Part shown: positions 1 through 5,635 of the stretch, in pieces
Position numbering within the stretch: the stretch's first letter is position 1
Layout: every line of letters starts with the position of its first letter
DNA from: Deltaproteobacteria bacterium
GTDB taxonomy: Bacteria; Myxococcota_A; UBA796; CAJQPC01
NCBI GenBank assembly: GCA_016717595.1
Contig: JADKFE010000087.1
Span: forward strand, 1 to 14,836
Length of the DNA: 14,836 nt
Direction of reading: 5' to 3'
Program-made: the position numbers and the translations under genes
Notes under the pieces: model-generated
Told to the model about the DNA's origin: nothing
The model's input: the letters and a program-made list of their open reading frames with translations, nothing else
Database searches by the model: none

Positions 1-345
1 CCCCCGGCCCACGAGGCCGTCTTCAGCGGCGCTGCGCGCGAGGCGCCAGGCCAAGGCGCGGCGGCGGGCGGCGAGGGTGAAGGCGTGGTTCGCGTGGCGG
101 GCGTCGGCGGGCAGGCCACGATCGGCGAGAGAGGGCAGGCCCTCGCGGGGGAAGCTGTTGGAGGCCACGCGGTCTCCGGCGAGCACGTCGGTCAGGCGGT
201 GCCCACCGTGGGCGGCCTGGAGCGCGGCGGCGCGGAGCGAGAGGTCGGGCACGCCGCGGGTGCTCTCAAGGAGGAGCTGGCGCGCGTCACGCTCGGGGCT
301 GGGGGTGACGCGGGGGAGCAGGGAGAGGTCGGAGAGCTTGGGCAT
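1..345 (-). CDS. Unrecognised protein, N-terminal part (runs off left edge)
   Basis: An open minus-strand frame starts with ATG at 345 and stays open for 115 codons to the window edge, with no stop. A GGAG ribosome binding site lies 6 bases before the ATG. The third codon position is strongly G/C, as in the other genes here. The product begins MPKLSDLSLLPRV and is rich in Ala, Leu and Arg, with a basic helix-like stretch near residues 90-108. I see no signal peptide, membrane segment or recognisable motif in the visible part. It lies downstream of the phosphoesterase gene in the same direction, but a 256-base gap suggests its own promoter. The family is unknown; the start and frame are well supported. 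Confidence 0.65.
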   Translation of the reverse strand, partial: MPKLSDLSLLPRVTPSPERDARQLLLESTRGVPDLSLRAAALQAAHGGHRLTDVLAGDRVASNSFPREGLPSLADRGLPADARHANHAFTLAARRRALAWRLARSAAEDGLVGRG

Positions 346-601
346 CGGAGGCTCCACATCTTGTGGGCGGAACGGTTCTTCGCAGGGCGTCTTCGCCGCG
401 CGCCGTCCAAGAATTGCAGCGTCGGTGGGCTCCGCCGCGCTGGGTCTTGAACAGGGGGACAGCATACCTCGGATGGTGACGGTTTTGTGACCGGGGGATC
501 GACGGGACGCCCCGTTCATCCCACGGTCTGCCTCCCGCGGCCTTGGGCGCGAGCTGGGCCTGAGGCGCGCGGAGGATCTTCGGCGCGTCAGGGGTACAGG
601 A
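346..601. other. Intergenic region between two same-direction genes
   Basis: These 256 bases hold no convincing gene; the short open frames are GC-driven and lack protein-like composition. On the minus strand, TATGCT (bases 466-461) resembles a sigma-70 -10 box, but the region 17 bases upstream (CACAAA) is a poor -35, so any promoter for the left-edge gene is tentative. An imperfect GC-rich hairpin (566-570 with 583-587) lies just after the phosphoesterase stop. A short tandem duplication overlaps that stop. Confidence 0.4.
566..587 (-). terminator. Possible hairpin after the phosphoesterase gene
   Basis: CGCGC at 566-570 pairs with GCGCG at 583-587, followed by one mismatch and a few further pairs around a small loop. 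It lies 15-36 bases past the stop of the last gene of the minus-strand block, where a terminator would be expected. There is no T-tract, so it is only a candidate. Confidence 0.3.
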
Positions 602-615
602 TCAGGGGTACAGCG
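588..615. repeat. 14-base tandem repeat over the phosphoesterase stop codon
   Basis: TCAGGGGTACAG occurs at 588-599 and again at 602-613, a 14-base period. The second copy contains the stop codon (602-604, reverse strand) and the codons for the final Leu-Tyr-Pro. The length is not a multiple of three, so the extra copy does not extend the protein. It looks like a small slippage duplication. Confidence 0.6.
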
Positions 616-1480
616 GCAGCAGCTCGACGCCTTCGCGTAGGGCGTGGGCGGAGGCGTAGCGCTGGCTGAGATCCAGGCGCAGGTAGGTCTTGCGCTCGTC
701 GTCGAGGCCGAAGGAGGTGCTCACGCAGATCTGGCTGGCCGAGAAGCGGTCGTAGCCCTCGTGAACGACGTCGTGGCCGAAGGTGACGAAGCCCTCGGTG
801 AACTCGTCGCCAAAGAGCGCCCGCAGGAGCCGCCGCGCTTGGCCCTCGGTGGCCATCCGCGCCCACAAGAGCGCGCCGAGGGTGTCTACGTCGGCCATTC
901 GGAGGAGCGGCACGGTGCGGTAGCCGTCGTAGCGGAGGCGCTCGAAGTCGTCGGCGCGGGGCTCGGTGGAGCGGGGCGCGGCGTGGGTCAACACGAGGCC
1001 GTTCGGGGCCATCGCCAGCAGCGGGAAGCTGCGGATGAACTCGACGACTCGTTCGGTCTCGGCGCCTAGGGTGGCCTCTAAGACCGCGGCCTCGTCGGGG
1101 TAAAACTTGGGCACGGGCGGGCCGCCGACGTGGGCGTGCTCGTGGTTGCCCAACAAGGTGAACACCCGCTCGTCGCGGGTGAAGCGCTCCATGTCGAGGA
1201 TCAGCTCGGCGCTGCGGTCGTCGTAGGGCGTGCCCAGGTAGCGGGGCCACGCGGCGCGGGTGCCGGGGTCGGGGCCGTGGACGAGGTCGCCGCAGAAGGC
1301 CAAGATCGGGTCGTTGCCCAGGGCCTTCTCTTGGAAGAAGAGCGCCTTCATGCGCTCATAGTCGGGGACGTTGCCGTGCAGGTCGGTGCAGACCAAGAGC
1401 ACGCCGCGCTCGGGCAGCCGCGCGACCCGCCGACCCCAGACCCCATCGCCCATCGCGCGGGAGGCGGGCTCAGTGGACAT
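602..1480 (-). CDS. Calcineurin-like metallophosphoesterase
   Basis: This 292-residue protein carries the metal-binding motifs of the calcineurin-like phosphoesterase family in order: D33-x-H35-G-N37, G64-D65, G111-N112-H113-E114, a histidine in LTHAAP (H166) and G235-H236. Family members use two metal ions to hydrolyse phosphomonoesters or diesters; the substrate here cannot be told. The second motif reads GDLVHGP rather than GDxVDRG, so the Asp-Arg pair of PPP-type protein phosphatases is absent and protein-phosphatase activity is doubtful. There is no signal peptide, so it is probably cytoplasmic. The start ATG at 1480 overlaps the end of the preceding lipoprotein gene by 11 bases, suggesting translational coupling; a second in-frame ATG at 1453 is an alternative. 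It is the last gene of the minus-strand block. The family is confident, the function is not. Confidence 0.88.
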   Translation of the reverse strand: MSTEPASRAMGDGVWGRRVARLPERGVLLVCTDLHGNVPDYERMKALFFQEKALGNDPILAFCGDLVHGPDPGTRAAWPRYLGTPYDDRSAELILDMERFTRDERVFTLLGNHEHAHVGGPPVPKFYPDEAAVLEATLGAETERVVEFIRSFPLLAMAPNGLVLTHAAPRSTEPRADDFERLRYDGYRTVPLLRMADVDTLGALLWARMATEGQARRLLRALFGDEFTEGFVTFGHDVVHEGYDRFSASQICVSTSFGLDDERKTYLRLDLSQRYASAHALREGVELLPLYP

Positions 1481-2165
1481 TCGTCGTGCCCGGCGTGAGC
1501 GTGGTGGTCCAGTCCCAGCTCGTGCCGCCGTCGGGGTTGCGGGCGTAGCTCTCGCCCCGACGGGCGTTCGCGTCGGGGTAGGTCAGCTCGATGACCTCCC
1601 CCTCGGGGCCCGTCAGCGTCATGCGCGCGGCCTCGTTCAAGAGCGCGTAGGGGTAGTAGTCGGGATCCTCCGAGCCCGAGGACGCGTACAGCACCTTGTA
1701 GTCACCGCTCGCGATGGTGAAGTCCGTCGGGAGCGTCCACTCCTTCGTGGGGTCGCCGTCCCGGGAGAAGATCCAGCCGCTGAGGTCGGCCTCGGCGGCG
1801 CCGAGGTTGAGGAGCTCAAAGTACTCGCTCTTCACGCCGTTCTCGTCCACGAACCTGTTGTCGGAGTACGGGAAGACCTCGTTGAAGACCACGCTCATCT
1901 CGGGATCCGCGTCGGCGTCGGCGTCGGTGTCGGCGTCGGCGTCGCTGTCCGAGTCGGCATCGGAGTCGGCGTCGGCGTCGGCGTCGGTGTCGGCGTCGGT
2001 ATCCGCGTCGGTGTCGGCGTCGGCCTCGACCTCGGTGTCATCGCTATCAGGCGGTGCGCTCTCGCAGCTCACCTGGGTGCCGTCGCCGAGGATCTTGACG
2101 CAGCTCGTCTTCTCGACGGTCACACAGCCCTGGAGCATCGGCACGGCTATCCACAGAATCATCAT
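1470..2165 (-). CDS. Lipoprotein with Asp-rich stalk and lamin-tail domain
   Basis: This 231-residue protein begins with a short hydrophobic segment ending in a lipobox (Leu-Gln-Gly-Cys, lipidated Cys14), so it should be exported and lipid-anchored. Residues 48-87 are twenty x-Asp dipeptides (Ala/Thr/Ser-Asp), an extended acidic stalk. Residues 92-231 match the lamin-tail domain fold: a VVFNEV first strand, the YFELLNLG core, DLSGW, and the closing pattern ESYARNPDG ... TPGTTN. Such domains are common in secreted bacterial surface proteins and are thought to mediate binding or anchoring. GGAG lies 7 bases before the ATG at 2165. The signal peptide is oddly short and has no basic residue before its hydrophobic core. 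The gene follows the flippase-like gene by 21 bases and overlaps the phosphoesterase gene. Confidence 0.85.
   Translation of the reverse strand: MMILWIAVPMLQGCVTVEKTSCVKILGDGTQVSCESAPPDSDDTEVEADADTDADTDADTDADADADSDADSDSDADADTDADADADPEMSVVFNEVFPYSDNRFVDENGVKSEYFELLNLGAAEADLSGWIFSRDGDPTKEWTLPTDFTIASGDYKVLYASSGSEDPDYYPYALLNEAARMTLTGPEGEVIELTYPDANARRGESYARNPDGGTSWDWTTTLTPGTTNVH
1905..2024 (-). repeat. Hexanucleotide-type repeat encoding x-Asp dipeptides
   Basis: About twenty 6-base units (reverse strand GC/AC/TC-rich codon plus GAC) encode alternating Ala, Thr or Ser with Asp at residues 48-87 of the lipoprotein. Units differ mainly at the first codon. Simple repeats of this kind change copy number by slippage in frame-neutral steps. 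Confidence 0.85.
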
Positions 2166-2186
2166 CAGCGCGCTCCGGCGTTGCCT

Positions 2187-3236
2187 TCACGGGGTAGGGG
2201 GCTCCTTGAGCATAGCCTCAGAGGGCGCCTCGCGCCGCGTCAGGTCTGACAGGCGTCCGATCCTTGACCACAAGGGCACGATGCCCAACACCAGCGGCGG
2301 CAGGCTGTTCGCCAGCCAGCTCAAGGCGGCGAAGCCCAAGGCGTCGGCCTCGCCGATGCCGAAGAAGGCCAGCACAAACACCGAGGTGGCCGCCGGGCCC
2401 GCGCCCAGAGACGGCGGCAAGGCCACCGCGGCCACGCTGCCCAGGCCGATCACGCCCGAGACCGCCAACATCGCCAAGGGCGGGTGTAAGCCCAAGGCGG
2501 GCAACAAGGCCCAGAACGAGAGCACGAGGAGCGCGACCTGCACCGCGGCCAAGGCGAGGTTCACCGCGACCGCGCCCCAGGCCGAGAGCCCGGCGCCAGC
2601 GTGCAAGACCGAGTCGCGCAGCAGGGTGATGGGGCCCGCCCGGGGCGGCGCGTCGCCGGAGGCGCCCAGGCGCCGCGAGGCCAGGATGAGGCCGACGCAG
2701 ACGAAGACGCCCGCGCCGAGCACCACGGAGAGCGTGCCTTGGGCCTGGGCGGTCTGGGCGGCGCCGAGCAGCACCGACCACTCCTGCGCCCCGACGAGGA
2801 GCACGCCGAGGACAAACACCGCGAACACCAAGGCCTCCAAGAAGCCCGTGATGCCCACGGCGGCCAATGACGCGCCGAGGCTGAGGCCCAGCTCGGCGCG
2901 CAGGAGCCCGGCGGCGACCAGATCCCCGCCGCGCATGGGCAAGACGGTGTTCATCAGGCCCGAGACGAAGCCGATGGCCATCACCCGGCCCAGGGGCGCC
3001 TCACCTCGGGCGCGCAGCGCCACCCACAGGCGCAGCTCGTGCAGGGCGACGCAGAGGCCCTTGGCGACGACGGCGGTGAGCACCCAGGCGGGGCTCGCGG
3101 CGCGTAAGGTGGCCCACACCCGCGCGGGCTCGGCCTCCCACAAGAGGATCGCCAAGACGAGCGCCGAGGCGAGGGCCTGGGCGGGCAGGGCCCACGACCG
3201 CCGGGGCGGCGCCGTCACTCGCGCCGGGTCTGACAC
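2187..3236 (-). CDS. Lysylphosphatidylglycerol synthase TM-family (flippase-like) membrane protein
   Basis: This 349-residue protein is hydrophobic almost throughout, with roughly eight to ten membrane segments (about 17-34, 50-68, 86-104, 124-150, 168-186, 215-245, 254-275, 282-322). The segment around residues 96-105, NTVLPMRGGD, matches the conserved N-x-x-(L)P-x-R-x-G-(D/E) signature of the LPG synthase TM / UPF0104 family, and a Pro/Gly-rich loop near 274-281 fits the second family motif. The family includes the lipid-flipping half of MprF and related proteins of envelope lipid or glycolipid metabolism. The catalytic aminoacyl-transferase half of MprF is absent, so a transport or flippase-like role is more likely, with unknown substrate. 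The start is GTG at 3236, overlapping the upstream lipoprotein by 22 bases; an in-frame GTG at 3218 would give a 4-base GTGA overlap and is equally plausible. It lies between two lipoprotein genes. Confidence 0.82.
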   Translation of the reverse strand: MSDPARVTAPPRRSWALPAQALASALVLAILLWEAEPARVWATLRAASPAWVLTAVVAKGLCVALHELRLWVALRARGEAPLGRVMAIGFVSGLMNTVLPMRGGDLVAAGLLRAELGLSLGASLAAVGITGFLEALVFAVFVLGVLLVGAQEWSVLLGAAQTAQAQGTLSVVLGAGVFVCVGLILASRRLGASGDAPPRAGPITLLRDSVLHAGAGLSAWGAVAVNLALAAVQVALLVLSFWALLPALGLHPPLAMLAVSGVIGLGSVAAVALPPSLGAGPAATSVFVLAFFGIGEADALGFAALSWLANSLPPLVLGIVPLWSRIGRLSDLTRREAPSEAMLKEPPTP

Positions 3237-3862
3237 TCGACCTTGAGACGAAACGGCGCCTCGGCGGCGCGTTTGCCGTCGACGACGATGAGGTAGGTCT
3301 GGGGGTGGTGGTCGGTGAACAGGCGCAGGTGCCCGCCGTCGGTGTCTACGTCGGCGTCGCAGACGGTGACGTTGTGCTCTTCAGTGGGGCAGCGGCCGGT
3401 CTCGCTCCACACCATGCCGAAGAGGTCAAGATCGGCGCAAGGTGTGGCCAGGGTGATGTCGGCGAGCTGCCGAGCGGGCAAGACCAGGCGGTAGACACGC
3501 TCGGGGCCGTCGTAGTCCTGGGGCAGCGGTGTGCAGGCTTTGCCGCGGTAGAAGGCGTTTGACCAGTGATCAACCCCGCCCTTCGTGTGGCCCTCGATGG
3601 TCTGGCCGCAGCTCAGCTCTTTGGTGACGCAGGTGTTCGCGAGCTTGTCGGCGACGTGGGAGGTGTCGTCGCAGGCGAGGCCGTCTTCGCTCAGCGACTT
3701 CTTGGGCTCGCGCAGGGTGATGACCTCTTGGAGCTTCTGCGGGGCCTCGCTGACCTTTTTTGTCCAGGGCAGGGGCACCGAGGGGCCGCTCACGTCGCCT
3801 TGGCAGTTGGGCACACAGGCCAAAAGTCCAAGACCCAGGCCAATCCAAAGCAGTCGTCTCAT
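3215..3862 (-). CDS. Lipoprotein with PPC-like domain
   Basis: Starting at the ATG at 3862, the product is 215 residues with a classical lipoprotein signal: MRRLLWIGLGLGLLAC, two arginines, a hydrophobic core and a Leu-Leu-Ala-Cys lipobox (Cys16). A longer reading from 3901 adds 13 residues before this signal and is unlikely, because the 3862 ATG overlaps the rhodanese stop as ATGA. The mature part has an even number of scattered cysteines likely to form disulfides. The C-terminal half (GPERVYRLVL, CADLDLF, YLIVVDG, closing LKVEC) resembles the pre-peptidase C-terminal (PPC) beta-sandwich domain seen in many secreted and lipid-anchored proteins. No catalytic domain is visible. It is probably a binding or structural lipoprotein cotranscribed with the rhodanese and flippase-like genes. 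The lipoprotein call is strong, the PPC call moderate. Confidence 0.8.
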   Translation of the reverse strand: MRRLLWIGLGLGLLACVPNCQGDVSGPSVPLPWTKKVSEAPQKLQEVITLREPKKSLSEDGLACDDTSHVADKLANTCVTKELSCGQTIEGHTKGGVDHWSNAFYRGKACTPLPQDYDGPERVYRLVLPARQLADITLATPCADLDLFGMVWSETGRCPTEEHNVTVCDADVDTDGGHLRLFTDHHPQTYLIVVDGKRAAEAPFRLKVECQTRRE

Positions 3863-4344
3863 GAGTTTGATCGCTCCACTTTGCCGCCTAACCGCTGCCA
3901 CGCGGAGAGGCCGCCAGTGAGGGTGTACACGAACTCTAAGCCGCGGGCGCGCATAAACAAGGTGGCGCGTAGGGCGTCGGCCTCGCCGTGGTCGTCGTAC
4001 ACAAGCGTGCGGGCGTCGGGGGGCAGCTCCGCGAGGCGATAGACGACCTCACCCAAGGGCATGTGCACGGCGTCGGGGGCGTGCCCGGCGCGGTACGCGG
4101 CGAGGGGGCGCACGTCGACAAACACGAGGCCCGACTCGGTGACGGCCTTCGCGGCGTCGTAGGCCACGGCCTCAGCGGGCAGGTCGGCGAGCTCGGTGTC
4201 GGGGATGTCCTTGACCTGGGGGCCGCCGCCGTCGTCGGAGGCCGGCGCGGCGTAGCGTTTGGCGTCCTGGTCTTGGATGGCCCGGGCGACTCGTTTGGCG
4301 ACACGAAGCGGGAGGCTCTTGAGCTTCTGGAACATGCCCGACAT
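3859..4344 (-). CDS. Rhodanese-like protein lacking the catalytic cysteine
   Basis: This 161-residue protein has one rhodanese fold: VFVDVRP (74-80), the AGHAPDAVHMPLGE segment (86-99), the LVYDDHGEAD loop (114-123) and the closing TLTGGLSAW (141-149). In active rhodaneses the loop reads Val-Tyr-Cys-x-x-Gly; here the cysteine position is Asp117, so persulfide sulfur transfer is not expected. The first 30 residues are basic and amphipathic with no signal peptide, so a cytoplasmic or membrane-associated protein is likely. Inactive rhodanese domains often act as binding or regulatory modules. ATG at 4344 is used for numbering; the in-frame ATG at 4335 has a better ribosome binding site (AGGA, 8 bases upstream). 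The stop overlaps the next gene's start by 4 bases, so it probably heads the operon that includes the two lipoproteins, the flippase-like protein and the phosphoesterase. Confidence 0.83.
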   Translation of the reverse strand: MSGMFQKLKSLPLRVAKRVARAIQDQDAKRYAAPASDDGGGPQVKDIPDTELADLPAEAVAYDAAKAVTESGLVFVDVRPLAAYRAGHAPDAVHMPLGEVVYRLAELPPDARTLVYDDHGEADALRATLFMRARGLEFVYTLTGGLSAWQRLGGKVERSNS

Positions 4345-4405
4345 CCTAACCCCAAATGGGGGCGAAGGGCGTGTTTAGCCCGGTGGGGCGAGGCGCTCGG
4401 CCTGC

Positions 4406-5578
4406 TCACCCTCCGGCGACGCGGCCTTTCGGCTGGTGGGGTTGGGGCCGACGCCGGGGTGCTGGGGCCAGGCGGGCGGCGCGTCGGGCACCTGACCCAA
4501 GGGCCAGGCGTACGGGGGCGAGCGGGGCGCGCCAGGCGCCGTTGTACAGAAGCCGCAGCTCAATCCGGCGCTCTGGGGGCGTGGGGCCGCGGCCCGTGAG
4601 GCCCTCGCTGTGAGAGAGGCGGAGCACCCAGGCGGGATCCGCGGGCACGAGGGGCGTCGAGACGCCCACACGAAGGGTCTGTAGGCTCCACTCGCCAGGG
4701 GCCGAGCGCGCCTCGCCGGTGAGCACAACCCGGCGGCTGAGGGCCTGCCGGGCGCTCACGGTCCAGGCCCAGCTCCAGTCTGTGGGCTGAGGGGTCTCCA
4801 GGGGGATCTGCACCAGATCGACGCTCAGCCGCATGGCGTCGACGCCGAGCTGGCTGAGCTGGGTCCAGGCGTTGACCGTGTACCACAGCGGCGCGTCCTC
4901 ACGATCGGGGTCTAAGGTGGTGAGGCGGCCCGTGGCGCCGAGGCGTAAGGTGGGCGGCGGCGGCTGGGTGGGGCGGCGCGGCGGCGGGGGTCGTGTCGCG
5001 TTTGTCGCGTTTAATCCTCCTGTCGCATTTGTCGCATTTGTCGCATTTACTCCGAGGCTCGGCGGGCGAAGGACCGGCGCCAGCTCACCGGCCCGGGCTT
5101 GCTCCAGATCGCCATAGGTGGGGCGAAGCTGCTGGTTGGCGGCCACCTTGAGGCCCTCCTCGGTCTGGCTCAGCTCCAGGCTCGGCGCGGTGAAGGTGCG
5201 GGTGACACGCCAGCCCACGGAGAGCAGCGGGGCCTCCCGGAGCGTCTCTTCAACGAGGAGCTGCGCGCCGATCACCGCGGTGGCCAAGGCGAGATCCCGA
5301 GCGCGCTCGGCCTGGTCTTGGGTGAGGGGCGTGGGGCTCAGGTTGTGGGTGAGCAGGGTGTTGTAGACCTCCATGCGGGTCCAGACGTCGCGGTAGACGG
5401 GGCTGGCGCCGGGGCCCGCCGAGGCGAGATCCATGAGCTGCCGGTGGCGCAAGACGTAGGTGGGCAGGGTGGGGTTGAGGGTGTCGGCGGTCGGCTCGGC
5501 CCACCAGTCTACGCGGTGCCGCTCGTCGATCGGCTCCTCGGCCAACGCCAAGGAGATGCCTAAAGCCCAGACCATCAC
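4406..5578 (-). CDS. Unrecognised secreted protein, possibly beta-rich, with Asn-Ala-Thr repeats
   Basis: The 390-residue reading begins with GTG at 5578 (or ATG at 5575), followed by a short signal peptide ending near Ala-Leu-Ala-Glu-Glu. Residues 18-170 are mixed helix-like sequence without a known motif. Residues 178-195 are an NAT NAT NAT GGL NAT NAT repeat, followed by a Pro-rich linker. Residues about 215-350 alternate polar and hydrophobic residues with aromatic ends (RLGATGRL, WSWAWTVSARQ, RRVVLTGEARS, WVLRLSHSEG, RIELRLLYNG), which suggests outer-membrane or periplasmic beta-strands. The Arg-rich last 30 residues look out of frame: from about 4500 a different frame, ending with TAA at 4375-4377, has a stronger G/C third position and a more natural composition. 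A one-base indel near the CCC at 4496-4498 is therefore possible. No family was recognised. It lies 61 bases upstream of the rhodanese gene and is divergent from the Wzi-like gene. Confidence 0.7.
   Translation of the reverse strand: MMVWALGISLALAEEPIDERHRVDWWAEPTADTLNPTLPTYVLRHRQLMDLASAGPGASPVYRDVWTRMEVYNTLLTHNLSPTPLTQDQAERARDLALATAVIGAQLLVEETLREAPLLSVGWRVTRTFTAPSLELSQTEEGLKVAANQQLRPTYGDLEQARAGELAPVLRPPSLGVNATNATNATGGLNATNATRPPPPRRPTQPPPPTLRLGATGRLTTLDPDREDAPLWYTVNAWTQLSQLGVDAMRLSVDLVQIPLETPQPTDWSWAWTVSARQALSRRVVLTGEARSAPGEWSLQTLRVGVSTPLVPADPAWVLRLSHSEGLTGRGPTPPERRIELRLLYNGAWRAPLAPVRLALGSGARRAARLAPAPRRRPQPHQPKGRVAGG
4994..5047 (-). repeat. 9-base tandem repeat encoding Asn-Ala-Thr
   Basis: Read on the plus strand, two copies of TGTCGCGTT, a 9-base spacer TAATCCTCC, then three copies of TGTCGCATT, all in one 9-base register. 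They encode NATNAT, GGL and NATNATNAT in the secreted protein. The patch uses AAT, ACA, TTA and GGA codons that are rare in the surrounding genes and is visibly less GC-rich. Confidence 0.9.
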
Positions 5579-5635
5579 GCTCCGATGCGCCTATCAGGAT
5601 GACTTGTCGCGCGTGGGGATGCTACCTTGGCGGGG
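5579..5635. promoter_or_regulatory. Short divergent intergenic region
   Basis: Only 57 bases separate the divergent starts of the secreted-protein gene (minus) and the Wzi-like gene (plus). Promoters for both directions must lie here or inside the opposing coding regions. I see no good -35/-10 pair; TTGTCG at 5604-5609 is a fair plus-strand -35 but has no well-spaced -10. The placement is by geometry only. Confidence 0.35.

Noticed and set aside
77..490. Overlapping plus-strand open frames near the left edge
   Set aside because: They are Arg/Ser/Gly-rich with no ribosome binding site, and are antisense to the better-supported minus-strand gene that starts at 345 with GGAG.
1714..3246. 510-codon plus-strand open frame
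   Set aside because: It runs antisense to the lamin-tail lipoprotein and the flippase-like gene, with low-complexity Ala/Ser/Arg composition and no domains. The minus-strand genes have clear motifs.
4350..4361. CCCC-AAAT-GGGG hairpin between the secreted-protein and rhodanese genes
   Set aside because: A four-base stem with no T-tract is too weak to call a terminator, and it may overlap the ribosome-binding region.
4994..5047. Replication-origin iterons or regulator binding sites
   Set aside because: The 9-base units are wholly inside a coding frame and give a perfect Asn-Ala-Thr repeat; there is no replication gene or AT-rich melting region nearby.
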